Notes: generated by a model not told the origin, from the sequence alone. Counted from the first letter of the stretch, positions 44,262 to 54,291 are shown. The stretch: DNA of 64,000 nucleotides from Amycolatopsis sp. FBCC-B4732 (GCF_023008405.1 NZ_CP095376.1:830001-894000), one strand, 5' to 3'. A program made the numbers and translations.

Positions 44262-44271
44262 GTTTGTAAAC
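44262..44271. promoter_or_regulatory. Possible TetR operator
   Basis: GTTTGTAAAC (GTTT-GT-AAAC), an AT-rich inverted repeat in the 138-base region between the desaturase and TetR genes. It is short, so only a candidate. Confidence 0.4.
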
Positions 44272-44335
44272 GTTCTGGCAGGCTCCGAAAAAAGGGGCCC
44301 GCCAGCGGAACGTTAGCGGTGGGTAAGCTCGCCCT

Positions 44336-44926
44336 GTGAAGGCCGTCACCCCCGTCGCCCCGGCGCGCACCCGCGAGCGGCTGCTGGCCGCGGCCGCGGC
44401 CGTCATCGCCGCGGACGGCTGGGCCGCCGTGACGATGGGGAAACTGGCCGCGCGGGTCGGGGTGAGCAGGCAGACCGTCTACAACGAACTAGGCTCGAAG
44501 GCCGAGCTCGCCGAGGCGCTGATGCTCGACGAGACCGACCGCTTCGTCGAGCGCGTGCACGCCGACGTCGCCGCGCACCCGGACGACCCGATCGACGGCG
44601 TCACCGAGGCCTTCCGGCACACCCTCGAAGCCGCCCGCGCCAACCCGCTGATCGAGATCGCGCTCGGCGGCGCGCAGGGCGGCCGCGACGACTTCCTCCC
44701 GCTGCTCACGTCCCAGCCCGAGGCGGTGCTGGGCCGGGCCGTCGACGCCGTCGCCGCGGTGTTCGCGGGCGCCTACCCCCAGGTGCGGCTGACCCCGTCG
44801 GAGTGGGCGGTCGCGGTCGAAGCCTTCGTCCGGCTGCTGCTCTCCCACCTGGTGCAGCCCAGCGGCTCGGCCGAGCACGCGAGCGGCCAGATGCGCTGGG
44901 TGATCGGCCGGATGCTCGGGTCGTGA
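44336..44926 (+). CDS. TetR-family transcriptional regulator
   Basis: 196 residues from GTG 44336. Helix-turn-helix at about 10-57 (TRERLLAAAAAVIAADGWAA, then SRQTVYNELGSKAELAEAL), then the helical regulatory domain. Divergent from the desaturase fusion, which it probably represses, with an acyl compound as a likely ligand. The gene is followed by the trigger factor promoter region. Confidence 0.9.
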   Translation: MKAVTPVAPARTRERLLAAAAAVIAADGWAAVTMGKLAARVGVSRQTVYNELGSKAELAEALMLDETDRFVERVHADVAAHPDDPIDGVTEAFRHTLEAARANPLIEIALGGAQGGRDDFLPLLTSQPEAVLGRAVDAVAAVFAGAYPQVRLTPSEWAVAVEAFVRLLLSHLVQPSGSAEHASGQMRWVIGRMLGS

Positions 44927-45054
44927 CGCCGCAGGTGGCCCCCGCCCCGGCGGCGCGGGCCACTGGCCTAGACTCGGACCTCCCGGTCTGCAGGTGACCG
45001 GGGCCATTTCCGCAGGATTGTCCTACACAATCGTTACCGCTCGAGGAGAAGACC

Positions 45055-46446
45055 TTGAAGAGCACCGTCGAGCAGCTGAGCCCGACGCGAGTCAAGATCA
45101 ATGTCGAGGTGCCGTTCGACGAGCTGAAGCCGAACTTCGACCGCGCCTACCGCAAGATCGCCCAGCAGGTGCGCATCCCGGGCTTCCGGCCCGGCAAGGC
45201 GCCCGCTCGCGTCCTGGAAAGCCGGATCGGGCGCGGCCCGGTGCTCGACGAGGTCGTCAACGAGGCCATCCCGGCCAAGTACATCGAGGCCGTTCGCGAG
45301 AACGAGGTCCGCACGCTCGGGAACCCCGAGTTCGACGTGACCAAGCTCGAAGACCGCGACGTCCTCGAGTTCACCGCCGAGGTCGACGTGCGCCCGGAGA
45401 TCGAGCTCCCCGACCTCGAAGGCTTCGCGGTCACCGTCGACGACGTCGAGCTGACCGACGCCGAGGTCGACGAGCAGCTCGACGAGCTGCGCGCCCGCTT
45501 CGGCACGCTGACCGGCGTCGAGCGCCCGGCCGAGACCGGCGACTTCGTTTCGATCGATCTGGCCGCGACCGTCGACGGCGAGGCCGTCGAGGAGGCGAGC
45601 ACCACCGGGCTGTCCTACGAAATCGGCTCCGGCCAGCTCGTCGACGGCATCGACGAGGCCATCGTGGGCGCGAACGCCGGCGAGACCAAGACGTTCACCA
45701 CCCAGCTCGTCGCCGGTGAGCACGCCGGCAAGGACGCCGAGGTGACCGTGACGGTCCAGTCGGTCAAGCAGCGCGAGCTGCCCGAGGCCGACGACGAGTT
45801 CGCCCAGATGGCGAGCGAGTTCGACACCATCGAGGAGCTCAAGGGCGACCTCCGCGAGCGCCTCGGCCGCGTCAAGAAGATGCAGCAGGGTGTCCAGGCC
45901 CGCGACAAGGTGCTCGACGAGCTCCTGGAGCGCACCGAGGTGCCGATCCCGGAGAAGGTCCTCGACGCCGAGATCGAGAACCGCAAGCACGACGCGATCC
46001 ACCCGTTCGATCACGACGAGGCCCAGTTCGCCCAGGCCCTCGAGGCCGAAGGCCGCACCCTCGAAGAGTTCGACGCGGAGACCCGCACCGAGTCGGAGAA
46101 GGCCGTCCGCACGCAGCTGCTGCTGGACACCATCGCCGACAAGGAAGAGGTCTCGGTCAACGACGGCGAGCTCACCGAGCGGATCATCTACCAGGCCCAG
46201 CGCTTCGGGATCAGCCCGGACGAGTACGTCCAGCGCGCCCAGCAGTCGGGCCAGCTGACCGCGATCTACGCCGACGTCCGGCGCGGCAAGGCCCTCGCCT
46301 CGGTGGTCCGCAAGGCCGCCGTGACCGACGGCTCCGGCGCCGAGGTCGACCTCACCGAGCTGTTCGGCTCGGACGAGCCGGCCGCCGACGAGGCAACCCA
46401 GGAGACGCAGGTCACCGACGAAACGGCGAAGACTCCGGCGGAGTGA
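45055..46446 (+). CDS. tig: Trigger factor, ribosome-associated chaperone and prolyl isomerase
   Basis: 463 residues from a TTG at 45055 (GAGGAG 7 bases upstream; the sequence [15 protein letters not shown] begins exactly here). The ribosome-binding loop is GFRPGKAP at 43-50. The FKBP-type isomerase domain follows at about 150-245 ([17 protein letters not shown]), then the helical chaperone arms. The last 40 residues are acidic and Thr/Glu-rich, as is common in actinobacteria. Followed by a strong hairpin and then the clpP genes, a conserved neighbourhood. Confidence 0.98.
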   Translation: MKSTVEQLSPTRVKINVEVPFDELKPNFDRAYRKIAQQVRIPGFRPGKAPARVLESRIGRGPVLDEVVNEAIPAKYIEAVRENEVRTLGNPEFDVTKLEDRDVLEFTAEVDVRPEIELPDLEGFAVTVDDVELTDAEVDEQLDELRARFGTLTGVERPAETGDFVSIDLAATVDGEAVEEASTTGLSYEIGSGQLVDGIDEAIVGANAGETKTFTTQLVAGEHAGKDAEVTVTVQSVKQRELPEADDEFAQMASEFDTIEELKGDLRERLGRVKKMQQGVQARDKVLDELLERTEVPIPEKVLDAEIENRKHDAIHPFDHDEAQFAQALEAEGRTLEEFDAETRTESEKAVRTQLLLDTIADKEEVSVNDGELTERIIYQAQRFGISPDEYVQRAQQSGQLTAIYADVRRGKALASVVRKAAVTDGSGAEVDLTELFGSDEPAADEATQETQVTDETAKTPAE

Positions 46447-46455
46447 AGCTGTGAG

Positions 46456-46497
46456 CGAACTTGGGCGGTGTCAGGCATTCTGCACCGCCCAAGTTCG
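46456..46497 (+). terminator. Strong hairpin behind tig
   Basis: A perfect 15-bp stem, CGAACTTGGGCGGTG (46456-46470) with its complement (46483-46497), and a 12-base loop, starting 10 bases after the tig stop. It separates tig from the clp operon, so clpP1 needs its own promoter after about 46500. Confidence 0.9.
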
Positions 46498-46584
46498 TTA
46501 GGGTCGGATACAAGATCTCAAGCATCTGAAACGACAGCGGTGGCCGTCAGCACCGGGCCGCCGCCGGCGAAAAGGCAGGCAGAC

Positions 46585-47190
46585 GTGACGCAGCACACGC
46601 CCGAGGCGCGGTCCGGCACCGCAGGGCTCACCCTCACCGACTCGGTGTTCGAGCGGTTGCTCCAGGAGCGCATCGTCGTCCTCGGTTCCGAGGTGAACGA
46701 CGAAGTCGCCAACCGGATCACCGCGCAGCTGTTGCTGCTCGACGCCGACGACGCCGAATCCGACATCCGCTTCTACATCAACTCGCCGGGTGGCTCGGTC
46801 ACGGCAGGGTTCGCCATCTACGACACCATGCAGCTGATCCGCCCGGACGTCGCGACGTACGCGATGGGCATGGCGGCCTCGATGGGGCAGTTCCTGCTGT
46901 CCTCGGGCACACCCGGCAAGCGCTACTCGCTGCCGCACGCGCGGATCCTGATGCACCAGCCCTCGGCCGGTGTCGGCGGTACCGCCTCGGACATCGCGAT
47001 CCAGGCGGACCTGTTCAACAAGTGGAAGCGCGAGCTGGCCCAGATCACCGCGGACCAGACCGGGCAGACGGTCGAGCAGATCATCGCGGACGGCGACCGC
47101 GACCGCTGGTTCACCGCGCAGGAGGCGAAGGACTACGGGTTCGTCGATCACGTCCTCACCCGCGACATCGCCCGTCCGGCCTCGAACTGA
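46585..47190 (+). CDS. clpP1: ATP-dependent Clp protease proteolytic subunit 1
   Basis: 201 residues from GTG 46585, the start that aligns best with known actinobacterial ClpP1; the reading frame is open further upstream. Catalytic Ser99 in GMAASMGQ, His124 in LMHQPS and Asp173 in GDRDRW. Also [12 protein letters not shown] for substrate binding. It forms the mixed two-ring ClpP1-ClpP2 complex that works with ClpX or ClpC in the cytoplasm. The next gene begins 28 bases on. Confidence 0.96.
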   Translation: MTQHTPEARSGTAGLTLTDSVFERLLQERIVVLGSEVNDEVANRITAQLLLLDADDAESDIRFYINSPGGSVTAGFAIYDTMQLIRPDVATYAMGMAASMGQFLLSSGTPGKRYSLPHARILMHQPSAGVGGTASDIAIQADLFNKWKRELAQITADQTGQTVEQIIADGDRDRWFTAQEAKDYGFVDHVLTRDIARPASN

Positions 47191-47218
47191 GCGCGAAGTA
47201 CACACAGGAGAGTCGATC

Positions 47219-47872
47219 ATGAGCAACTTCAGGCTCCCGGGTGACTTCCGGGCACCGGCCGTCCCCCAGTCGCGGTACATCCTCCCGTCGTACGTCGAGC
47301 GCACCAGCTACGGCGTCAAGGAGTCGAACCCGTACAACAAGCTGTACGAAGAGCGCGTCATCTTCCTCGGCGTGCAGGTGGACGACGCGTCGGCCAACGA
47401 CGTGATGGCCCAGCTGCTGCACCTCGAGCACGAGGACCCGGACCGCGACATCCTGATCTACATCAACTCGCCGGGTGGCTCGTTCACCTCGCTGATGGCG
47501 ATCTACGACACCATGCAGTTCGTCCGCCCGGACATCCAGACGTACTGCCTCGGCCAGGCCGCCTCCGCGGCCGCCGTGCTGCTGGCGGCCGGCACCCCGG
47601 GCAAGCGCTACGCGCTGCCCAACTCGCGGGTGCTGATCCACCAGCCGGCCACCGAGGGCACCTACGGCCAGGTCTCCGACCTGGAGATCCAGGCGAACGA
47701 GATCCAGCGGGTGCGGCGCCAGATGGAGGTCATCCTGGCCAAGCACACCGGCAAGGACGCGGACCAGATCCGCAAGGACATCGAGCGCGACAAGATCCTG
47801 ACGGCCGACGAGGCCAAGTCCTACGGCATCATCGACGAGGTCTTGCCGTACCGGAAGGCGTCGGCGCTGTAG
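47219..47872 (+). CDS. clpP2: ATP-dependent Clp protease proteolytic subunit 2
   Basis: 217 residues; AGGAGAG precedes the ATG. Ser116 in GQAASAAAV, His141 in LIHQPA and the Asp in IERDKIL make up the triad. The N-terminal extension ([22 protein letters not shown]) is typical of actinobacterial ClpP2. Operon with clpP1 and ended by a strong hairpin before clpX. Confidence 0.97.
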   Translation: MSNFRLPGDFRAPAVPQSRYILPSYVERTSYGVKESNPYNKLYEERVIFLGVQVDDASANDVMAQLLHLEHEDPDRDILIYINSPGGSFTSLMAIYDTMQFVRPDIQTYCLGQAASAAAVLLAAGTPGKRYALPNSRVLIHQPATEGTYGQVSDLEIQANEIQRVRRQMEVILAKHTGKDADQIRKDIERDKILTADEAKSYGIIDEVLPYRKASAL

Positions 47873-47881
47873 ATCCGCCAG

Positions 47882-47915
47882 GCCGGTGTGTGTCGAGAAG
47901 ACGACACACACCGGC
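47882..47915 (+). terminator. Terminator between clpP2 and clpX
   Basis: A perfect 14-bp stem (GCCGGTGTGTGTCG and complement) with a 6-base loop, 10 bases after the clpP2 stop. clpX therefore has its own promoter in the 184 bases that follow. Confidence 0.9.
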
Positions 47916-48099
47916 ATCCTGGTTTAGGGTCGTCCTCTGACGTGCTCCCGGAGCTCGTGGGTGTTCCCGCTCGCGGCATCGGACGGGTACCGTCAGTGGC
48001 AATGCGTGCGGCTCCGCTCGTTCACGGGTGGCCGGGGCCGCACCGTCGCAACACAGTCAGGCGCGGAAACCCGCGCCGGAGGGGACGAGGTCACAGGCC

Positions 48100-49395
48100 A
48101 TGGCACGGATCGGTGACGGCGGAGACCTGCTGAAGTGTTCTTTCTGCGGGAAGAGCCAGAAGCAGGTGAAGAAGCTCATTGCCGGCCCCGGGGTCTACAT
48201 CTGCGATGAGTGCATCGACCTCTGCAATGAGATCATCGAGGAGGAGCTGGCCGAGGCCGGCGACGTCAAGCTCGACGAGCTGCCCAAGCCCGCCGACATC
48301 CACGAGTTCCTCGAGCAGTACATCATCGGTCAGGAAGACGCCAAGCGGACGCTCGCGGTAGCGGTCTACAACCACTACAAGCGGATCCAGGCGGACGACA
48401 AGGCCGGCCCGAAGGACTCCAAGGAGGAGTCGGTCGAGCTCGCGAAGTCGAACATCCTGATGCTCGGCCCCACCGGGTGCGGCAAGACCTACCTCGCGCA
48501 GACACTGGCGAAGCTGCTGAACGTCCCGTTCGCGATCGCGGACGCCACGGCGCTGACCGAGGCCGGGTACGTCGGCGAAGACGTCGAAAACATCCTGCTC
48601 AAGCTCATCCAGGCGGCGGACTACGACGTCAAGCGGGCCGAGACCGGGATCATCTACATCGACGAGGTCGACAAGATCGCCCGCAAGAGCGAGAACCCGT
48701 CGATCACCCGTGACGTGTCCGGCGAGGGTGTCCAGCAGGCGCTGCTGAAGATCCTCGAGGGCACCACCGCGTCGGTCCCGCCGCAGGGCGGCCGCAAGCA
48801 CCCGCACCAGGAGTTCATCCAGATCGACACGACGAACGTGCTGTTCATCGTGGCCGGCGCGTTCGCCGGGCTGGAAAAGATCATCAACGAGCGGGTCGGC
48901 AAGCGTGGCCTCGGCTTCGGCGCGGAGATCCGCACGAAGTCCGAGATCGAGGAGAGCGACGTCTTCTCCGACACCATGCCCGAGGACCTGATCAAGTTCG
49001 GGCTGATCCCGGAGTTCATCGGCCGGCTCCCGGTCGTGGCGACGGTGAACCACCTGGACAAGGACTCGCTGGTCAACATCCTGACCCAGCCGCGCAACGC
49101 CCTGGTGAAGCAGTACAAGAAGCTCTTCGAGATGGACAACGTCGAGCTCGAGTTCACCAAGACCGCGCTCGAGGCCATCGCCGACCAGGCGGTCCTCCGG
49201 GGTACGGGTGCCCGAGGGCTGCGCGCCATCATGGAAGAGGTGCTGCAGCCGGTCATGTACGACATCCCGAGCCGCGACGACGTGGCGAAGGTCGTCATCA
49301 CCGAGCAGACCGTCCGGGAGAACGTGAACCCGACGATCGTCGCCCGGCAGCCGACTCGGCGCGCGCGCAGCGAGCGCGGCGAAAAGTCGGCCTGA
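48100..49395 (+). CDS. clpX: ATP-dependent Clp protease ATP-binding subunit ClpX
   Basis: 431 residues from ATG 48100. Zinc-binding domain with Cys13, Cys16, Cys35 and Cys38 (CSFC and CDEC). Then an AAA+ module: [12 protein letters not shown] (Walker A), the pore loop [25 protein letters not shown] (Walker B), the RKHPHQEF pore loop, the [10 protein letters not shown] segment and the [13 protein letters not shown]-like tripeptide region, LIPEFIGR. It unfolds tagged proteins and feeds them to ClpP1P2. Confidence 0.98.
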   Translation: MARIGDGGDLLKCSFCGKSQKQVKKLIAGPGVYICDECIDLCNEIIEEELAEAGDVKLDELPKPADIHEFLEQYIIGQEDAKRTLAVAVYNHYKRIQADDKAGPKDSKEESVELAKSNILMLGPTGCGKTYLAQTLAKLLNVPFAIADATALTEAGYVGEDVENILLKLIQAADYDVKRAETGIIYIDEVDKIARKSENPSITRDVSGEGVQQALLKILEGTTASVPPQGGRKHPHQEFIQIDTTNVLFIVAGAFAGLEKIINERVGKRGLGFGAEIRTKSEIEESDVFSDTMPEDLIKFGLIPEFIGRLPVVATVNHLDKDSLVNILTQPRNALVKQYKKLFEMDNVELEFTKTALEAIADQAVLRGTGARGLRAIMEEVLQPVMYDIPSRDDVAKVVITEQTVRENVNPTIVARQPTRRARSERGEKSA

Positions 49396-49403
49396 CGCCG
49401 GCC

Positions 49404-49431
49404 GTCTCCGGGCCCGCACGGGCCCGGAGAC
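49404..49431 (+). terminator. Terminator behind clpX
   Basis: A 12-bp perfect stem, GTCTCCGGGCCC with complement, and a GCAC loop, 8 bases beyond the clpX stop. The next gene starts 16 bases later, so its promoter must overlap the hairpin or readthrough must occur. Confidence 0.85.
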
Positions 49432-49447
49432 CGACAGGAAAAGCTGA

Positions 49448-49858
49448 ATGACTGCTGATTCTTTCCCGGGTACCGGGGGCACTGCCCCGGGCGGTGGCGT
49501 GCAAGCGCCGCCGCCACCGGCCCCGGCCACCGAACCGGTGGCCGCCGGGCCGGTCCTCGGGTTCCGCGAGCTGAGCGAGCGCGTGATCGCGTCCGTGTTC
49601 GAGCGGTACCCGTGGCTCAACCGCGTGCTGATGGGCGTGCTGGCCGTGTGCACCGGCACCTGCGTCGTGGCCGTGGTGTCCCGGCTGTCGCCGTTGCCGC
49701 TCCTCCCGGTGCCGTTGTTCCTCGTGGGCGGTTACGGGCTGTGGCAGGCCCGCGGCGCGACCGAACGACGTCAGCTGGTCAACTGGGTGGTTCTGTTCGC
49801 GCTCGCGACCATGGTCGGCTTCTGGCTGATTTCGGTCGTCGGCCGCTGGGTGGAGTGA
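49448..49858 (+). CDS. Small membrane protein of unknown function
   Basis: 136 residues. A Pro/Gly-rich cytoplasmic start of about 50 residues, then hydrophobic segments at about 60-80, 84-96 and 112-130 (NWVVLFALATMVGFWLISVVG). A basic loop (ARGATERRQ) separates the last two. No known domain. It follows clpX closely, but a terminator lies between. Confidence 0.75.
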   Translation: MTADSFPGTGGTAPGGGVQAPPPPAPATEPVAAGPVLGFRELSERVIASVFERYPWLNRVLMGVLAVCTGTCVVAVVSRLSPLPLLPVPLFLVGGYGLWQARGATERRQLVNWVVLFALATMVGFWLISVVGRWVE

Positions 49859-49911
49859 AAACCCGCCGACCGGATCGTTTGACGCCGTGAGCGCGTGGGT
49901 ATGCAGCCCCC

Positions 49912-50835
49912 GTGGTAGATGCCCTCAGACCGTTCCGGCATCCGGCACTTCTCTACCGTGGTGACGCTGAGTACCTCGATGGTGTCATTCCGTTCCTGCT
50001 CGAAGGTATCGACCGCGGCGAGCCCGTGGTCGTCGCGGTTCCCTCGCGCAACCTCCTGCTGGTCGAGAAGGCTTTGGATCGCCGGGCGGGCGAAGTCCGG
50101 CTGATCGACTTGAGCCGCGCGGGCCGCAACCCCGGCGCCATCCTGCCTTCCATGCTGCGCGCCCTCGCCGCCGAGCACGAGGGCCCGGTGCGGATCGTCG
50201 GCGAGCCGGTCTGGGCCGGCCGCACGGACGCCGAATACCCGGCGTGCGTGGAGCACGAGGCCCTGATGAACCACGCTTTCGCCGGCCGTGACACGGCGGT
50301 GCTGTGCCCGTACGACGTCGAGGCGCTGACCCCGTCGATGCTGGCCGACGCCGAGCGCACCCACTCCGAGCTGTGGGGCCTGGCCGGCCCGTTCGTGAGC
50401 CCGCGCTTCGACCCCGACGCCGTCCGGGCGGAGCTGAGCCGCCCGCTGGAGCCGCCACCCGGCGCGGCGGAGCGCACGTTCGACATCGCCCAGCTGGCCG
50501 CACTGCGGGGCTACGCGGAGCTCTGGGCGGCCCGCCACGGCCTGCGCCGCCCGCGCCGCGACGACTTCACGCTGGCGATCGCGGAGCTGACGACGAACAG
50601 CGTCCTCTACGGCGGTGGCACCGGCGTCCTGCGGCTCTGGGCGGCGGGGGACGAGGTGGTCGGCGAGGTGACCGACGCGGGCACGATCACCGACCCGCTG
50701 GCCGGCCGCATCCCACCCCCGGCGTCGACCCTGGGCGGCCGCGGGCTGCTGCTGGTGAACCGGCTGGCCGACCTGGTCCGCACGTACTGGATCCCGGGCC
50801 GCACGACGACCCGGGTCCACTTCCGTTGCGGCTGA
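49912..50835 (+). CDS. MEDS-domain protein with an anti-sigma-type ATPase domain
   Basis: 307 residues from GTG 49912. The first 170 residues match the MEDS sensor domain (HPALLYRGDAEYLDGVIPFLLEGIDRGEPVVVAVP), thought to respond to small carbon compounds. The C-terminal part is an HATPase_c domain of the anti-sigma serine-kinase type (FTLAIAELTTNSVLYGGGTG, GRGLLLVNRLAD). Such proteins bind an anti-sigma-factor antagonist or sigma factor. No partner gene lies adjacent. Ends in a hairpin shared with the convergent hydrolase. Confidence 0.88.
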   Translation: MVDALRPFRHPALLYRGDAEYLDGVIPFLLEGIDRGEPVVVAVPSRNLLLVEKALDRRAGEVRLIDLSRAGRNPGAILPSMLRALAAEHEGPVRIVGEPVWAGRTDAEYPACVEHEALMNHAFAGRDTAVLCPYDVEALTPSMLADAERTHSELWGLAGPFVSPRFDPDAVRAELSRPLEPPPGAAERTFDIAQLAALRGYAELWAARHGLRRPRRDDFTLAIAELTTNSVLYGGGTGVLRLWAAGDEVVGEVTDAGTITDPLAGRIPPPASTLGGRGLLLVNRLADLVRTYWIPGRTTTRVHFRCG

Positions 50836-50866
50836 CACCGGACCCTGCCGGGGCGGCCTGTGTCAG
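50832..50866. terminator. Hairpin between convergent genes
   Basis: CTGACAC (50832-50838) pairs with GTGTCAG (50860-50866), with partial pairing further inside. Both convergent stop codons lie within the stems. Probably a bidirectional terminator. Confidence 0.55.
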
Positions 50867-51846
50867 TCCGCGCGGGGGACGTGCTTGCCGAGGAAGCTGA
50901 TCAGGCTCGGGACCACCGTCCGGTTGAACGGGTCGCCGTGCTTGCCGTGCGCGGTGTGGGCGACCGCCGGGCGGGCCGCGTCGATGTAGCGGCGGACGCC
51001 GGTGATGAACGAGTCCTCCGTGCCGCACCAGATGCCGTTGGCGACGCCCTTGGTCTCGTCGATGTGGCGCAGCGGGTCCAGCGCCGTCCAGTCCTGTACG
51101 TCGGGGAAGATGTGGCGCTTGGCCATCTCCGGCCACGACGTGATCAGCGCCGGGGCCAGCGTCGCCACCGCGGCCGGCGGCTGGCGCCGTTCGACGCGGC
51201 GACGGGTGTAGACCAGGGCGCCGAAGCCGCCCATCGAGACGCCCGTGCACGCGAACGGCAGGCCGGCCGGGCCGGCGAAGCCGCGGGCCCGCAGCCACTG
51301 CGGGACCTCCTCCAGCAGCATCGCCATCGGGTCGTCGCCCGGGTGGACCTGGTGCCAGTAGTTGTCGCCGCCGTCGACGGCCACGAAGCCGAACGACGGG
51401 ACCGCCTTGCGGGCGACGTCGCTGGCGAGCTGCTTGAGCGTGCCGGTCGGGGCCGCGCTGCGGGCGTTGCCGTGCAGGCCGTGCAGCACGAGCGACATCG
51501 GCAGCCCCTTCGGCGGGGTCTTCGACGGCAGGATGAACACCAGGTCGACCATCCGGCCGCGCGCGGCGGAGTAGACGCGCTCCACGCGGGTGCTGCCCAG
51601 TTGGGTCGTCGGGTTCGACGACGTCACGCCCAGCGTGCGCTGCAGGGCCTGGCTGAACGGCAGCTTGCCGGTCGCCGTGCCCACGGCCAGCCCGGTCACG
51701 GCCAGCCCCGACGCACCCGCGATCAGCACCGAGCGGCGGCTCAGCCAGCGCCGCGCGCCCTGGACCGCCGCCTCCGCGACCGCCTTCGCGGGCTGCGGCT
51801 GGTCCCCACCTGCCGCGCGCTCCGCGTCCCCGTTTTCCTCGTTCAC
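50863..51846 (-). CDS. Exported alpha/beta hydrolase, esterase-D-like
   Basis: 327 residues from a GTG at 51846. The N-terminus has WLSRRSVLIAGASGLAVTGLAVG, a twin-arginine-type or anchoring signal at about 34-57. The hydrolase core shows LPMSLVLHGLHGNAR (oxyanion hole region) and the nucleophile elbow TGVSMGGFGALV; a His in AHGKHGDPF is a plausible third triad member. It resembles esterase D / antigen-85-like proteins. Substrate unknown, possibly an envelope ester. Confidence 0.85.
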   Translation of the reverse strand: MNEENGDAERAAGGDQPQPAKAVAEAAVQGARRWLSRRSVLIAGASGLAVTGLAVGTATGKLPFSQALQRTLGVTSSNPTTQLGSTRVERVYSAARGRMVDLVFILPSKTPPKGLPMSLVLHGLHGNARSAAPTGTLKQLASDVARKAVPSFGFVAVDGGDNYWHQVHPGDDPMAMLLEEVPQWLRARGFAGPAGLPFACTGVSMGGFGALVYTRRRVERRQPPAAVATLAPALITSWPEMAKRHIFPDVQDWTALDPLRHIDETKGVANGIWCGTEDSFITGVRRYIDAARPAVAHTAHGKHGDPFNRTVVPSLISFLGKHVPRAD

Positions 51847-51923
51847 CTGTCTCCGTCCCCCGCCTGCTGCTCATAGGACGCCGCGCACCCGCTCCGCGTT
51901 CCCCTCGCGTCCCGCTCGCCGGG

Positions 51924-52631
51924 TTAGTCGTTCCCACCCTGCCCGGCGTTTCCGGTCCGCGCACGCCAAGCCGCCTTCGCGGCATCGGTCGAGTGCTCGG
52001 CCCGGTCCACAGTGTCCCCGAGACCCACCGCGAGGGTGATGCCGAGGGGTATCAAAATGTGGTCTATGCCCTGTTCGCCGGGCCCGAAGTGCCCGGACGC
52101 CTCCAGGGTGACGAAGCCGTGCAGCGCGCTCCACAGCTGGGCGGCCGCCTGGTACTTGTCCGCGGGCCGGAAGCGGCCGGCCTCGATGGCCCGTTCGGTG
52201 GCCCGGACGATGTGCTCGAAGGCCTCCAGGCCCTCCGGAGCGGCTTCCCGGCCTTCTTCGGTGGTGAGGTCGGACAGCGTCGCCCGCTTGCCGCCCGGGG
52301 CGGACTGGCCGAACGTGACCGCGAACAGCTGGGGCTGCTCGGCGACCGCCTGCCGGTAGGTGCGGGCGAGGCTGAAGATGTCCGCCACCGGGTCGTCGGT
52401 CTCGCCGACCCCGGCCAGCCACTCCGAAAGCCGCAGGAAGCCGGCGCGCGCGACCTCGTCGACCAGCGCGGCCATGCCGCCGAAGTGCGTGTACACCGCC
52501 ATCGTCGAGACGCCGACCTCCGCCGCCAGCTTGCGGGCCTGCAGGGTCTCCGGGCCGCCGTCGTCGAGCAGCCGGATGGCGGCCTCGACGAGCTTGGCCT
52601 TGACGTCGGACGCACGCGGTTTGGGGCTCAT
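51924..52631 (-). CDS. TetR-family regulator of the carotenoid oxygenase gene
   Basis: 235 residues. Helix-turn-helix at about 10-60 (AAIRLLDDGGPETLQARKLA, then STMAVYTHFGGMAALVDEV), followed by the C-terminal TetR_C-like domain. Divergent from the carotenoid oxygenase, and the 74 bases between them hold two AT-rich inverted repeats, so it almost surely controls both genes. Its ligand may be a carotenoid, an apocarotenoid or a related lipid. Confidence 0.92.
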   Translation of the reverse strand: MSPKPRASDVKAKLVEAAIRLLDDGGPETLQARKLAAEVGVSTMAVYTHFGGMAALVDEVARAGFLRLSEWLAGVGETDDPVADIFSLARTYRQAVAEQPQLFAVTFGQSAPGGKRATLSDLTTEEGREAAPEGLEAFEHIVRATERAIEAGRFRPADKYQAAAQLWSALHGFVTLEASGHFGPGEQGIDHILIPLGITLAVGLGDTVDRAEHSTDAAKAAWRARTGNAGQGGND

Positions 52632-52646
52632 GCTTGCCAGTATCCC

Positions 52647-52659
52647 ATAACCCTGTTAT
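52647..52659. promoter_or_regulatory. TetR operator, site 1
   Basis: ATAAC-CCT-GTTAT, a perfect inverted repeat. It shares the half-site ATAAC and the 3-base spacer with site 2, 23 bases away centre to centre. Confidence 0.75.
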
Positions 52660-52667
52660 ACCTGTAT

Positions 52668-52684
52668 CCATAACCGAGTTATGG
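52668..52684. promoter_or_regulatory. TetR operator, site 2
   Basis: CCATAAC-CGA-GTTATGG, a perfect 7-bp inverted repeat 21 bases before the oxygenase ATG. Same half-site as site 1. Two sites about two helix turns apart suit two TetR dimers on one face of the DNA. Confidence 0.8.
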
Positions 52685-52705
52685 AAGTCGCGGAGGGGTC
52701 ACGCA

Positions 52706-54142
52706 ATGGGCAACAAGTTCCTCGAGGGAAACTTCGCCCCGGTCAGCCGGGAGCACACGATCACCGAGCTCGCCGTCACCGGGCACATCCCCGAGTTCCT
52801 CGACGGCCGCTACCTGCGCAACGGCCCCAACCCGCTGTCCGAAGTGGACCCGGCGGCCTACCACTGGTTCATGGGCGACGGCATGGTCCACGGCGTGCGC
52901 CTGCGCGACGGCAAGGCCGAGTGGTACCGCAACCGCTGGGTCCGCAACGAGTCGGTCAAGGCGACGCTGAACGGCGAGGACGCGAGCCGGTTCTGCGGCC
53001 TGGACGCGCTCGGGGCCAACACCAACGTGATCGGCCACGCCGGCAAGACGCTCGCGCTGGTCGAGGCGGGCGCGCCGATCTACGAGCTGACCGACGAGCT
53101 CGACACCGTCGGCCGCTGCGACTTCGACGGCACGCTCCCCGGCGGCTACACCGCCCACCCCAAGCGCGACCCGGGCACCGGCGAGCTGCACGCCGTCTCG
53201 TACTTCTTCGGCATGGGCAACAAGGTCCAGTACTCGGTGATCGACGCGGCCGGGCGCACCCGCCGCACGGTCGACGTCGAGGTGACCGGGTCACCGATGA
53301 TGCACGACTTCTCGCTGACCGAGAAGTACGTCGTCTTCTACGACCTGCCGGTGACGTTCAACGCCGGGATGGCGGTGGCGACCGGCGTGCCCGGTGCCCT
53401 GCGCACCCCGGCGAAGCTGGTGCTTTCGGCGATGGTCGGCAAGGTCCGCGTGCCGGACCCGGTGTCGGCGATGATGGCGAACAAGATCGGGGCGAACGGC
53501 GGCCTGCCCTACCGCTGGAACGAGAAGTACCCCGCGCGGATCGGCGTCATGCCGCGAGACGGCCAGAGCCGCGACGTCCGCTGGTTCGACGTCGAGCCGT
53601 GCTACGTCTTCCACCCGCTCAACGCCTACGACGACGGCGACAGCGTCGTGCTGGACGTCGTGCGCCACCCGAAGATGTTCGACCAGGAGCTGCACGGCCC
53701 GGGCGAAGGCGGCCCGACGCTCGACCGCTGGACCGTCGACCTCAACGCGGGCAAGGTCCTGGAGGAGCGGCTCGACGACCGGGGCCAGGAGTTCCCGCGC
53801 GTCGACGAGCGGCTCGTCGGCAGGCACCACCGCTACGGCTACGCGATCTCGACCGACGGCGAGGCGAACCCGGGCAATTCCCTGTTCAAGCACGACTTCC
53901 GCACGGGCTCCCGCCAGGAGCGCGCGTTCGGCGGCGGACGGCAGCCCGGCGAGTTCGTGTTCGTCCCGTGCCACGAGGACGCGGCCGAGGACGACGGCGT
54001 GCTGATGGGGTTCGTGTACGACCCGGCGTCCCAGCGCAGCGACCTGACGGTGCTCGACGCGGGAACCCTGGAGACGGTGGCGGCGATCCACCTGCCCGAC
54101 CGCGTGCCCCACGGTTTCCACGGCAACTGGGTCGCCTCCTAG
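52706..54142 (+). CDS. Carotenoid cleavage oxygenase
   Basis: 478 residues from ATG 52706 (GGAGGGG upstream). Seven-bladed propeller family with four iron-binding His expected; visible candidates are GYTAHPKRDP, SPMMHDFSLTEKYVVF, CYVFHPLNAYDDGD and [12 protein letters not shown] at the C-terminus. RYLRNGPNPL near residue 37 and FMGDGMVHGV near 60 are family signatures. It cleaves a double bond in a carotenoid or a stilbene-like compound with O2, in the cytoplasm. Regulated by the divergent TetR. Its last 46 bases are copied at 54292. Confidence 0.96.
   Translation: MGNKFLEGNFAPVSREHTITELAVTGHIPEFLDGRYLRNGPNPLSEVDPAAYHWFMGDGMVHGVRLRDGKAEWYRNRWVRNESVKATLNGEDASRFCGLDALGANTNVIGHAGKTLALVEAGAPIYELTDELDTVGRCDFDGTLPGGYTAHPKRDPGTGELHAVSYFFGMGNKVQYSVIDAAGRTRRTVDVEVTGSPMMHDFSLTEKYVVFYDLPVTFNAGMAVATGVPGALRTPAKLVLSAMVGKVRVPDPVSAMMANKIGANGGLPYRWNEKYPARIGVMPRDGQSRDVRWFDVEPCYVFHPLNAYDDGDSVVLDVVRHPKMFDQELHGPGEGGPTLDRWTVDLNAGKVLEERLDDRGQEFPRVDERLVGRHHRYGYAISTDGEANPGNSLFKHDFRTGSRQERAFGGGRQPGEFVFVPCHEDAAEDDGVLMGFVYDPASQRSDLTVLDAGTLETVAAIHLPDRVPHGFHGNWVAS
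54097..54142 (+). repeat. 3' tail of the carotenoid oxygenase gene, original copy
   Basis: Encodes [14 protein letters not shown] and the stop. Repeated at 54292-54337 with 1 difference in 46 bases (a silent change in an Ala codon). Confidence 0.9.
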
Positions 54143-54291
54143 ATGTGATGTCCAGGGACCGCTTCGCCCACCGAAGACCGCCGCGAAGTGGGCCGACCGT
54201 TACCGCGCCGAAGGCTGCGCGGGCCGCACCGGCCGGGCCCGGCCTGGACCGCCGGCCGGCTCGGCGGCAAGCCGCCGGTCACCCGGCTGAC

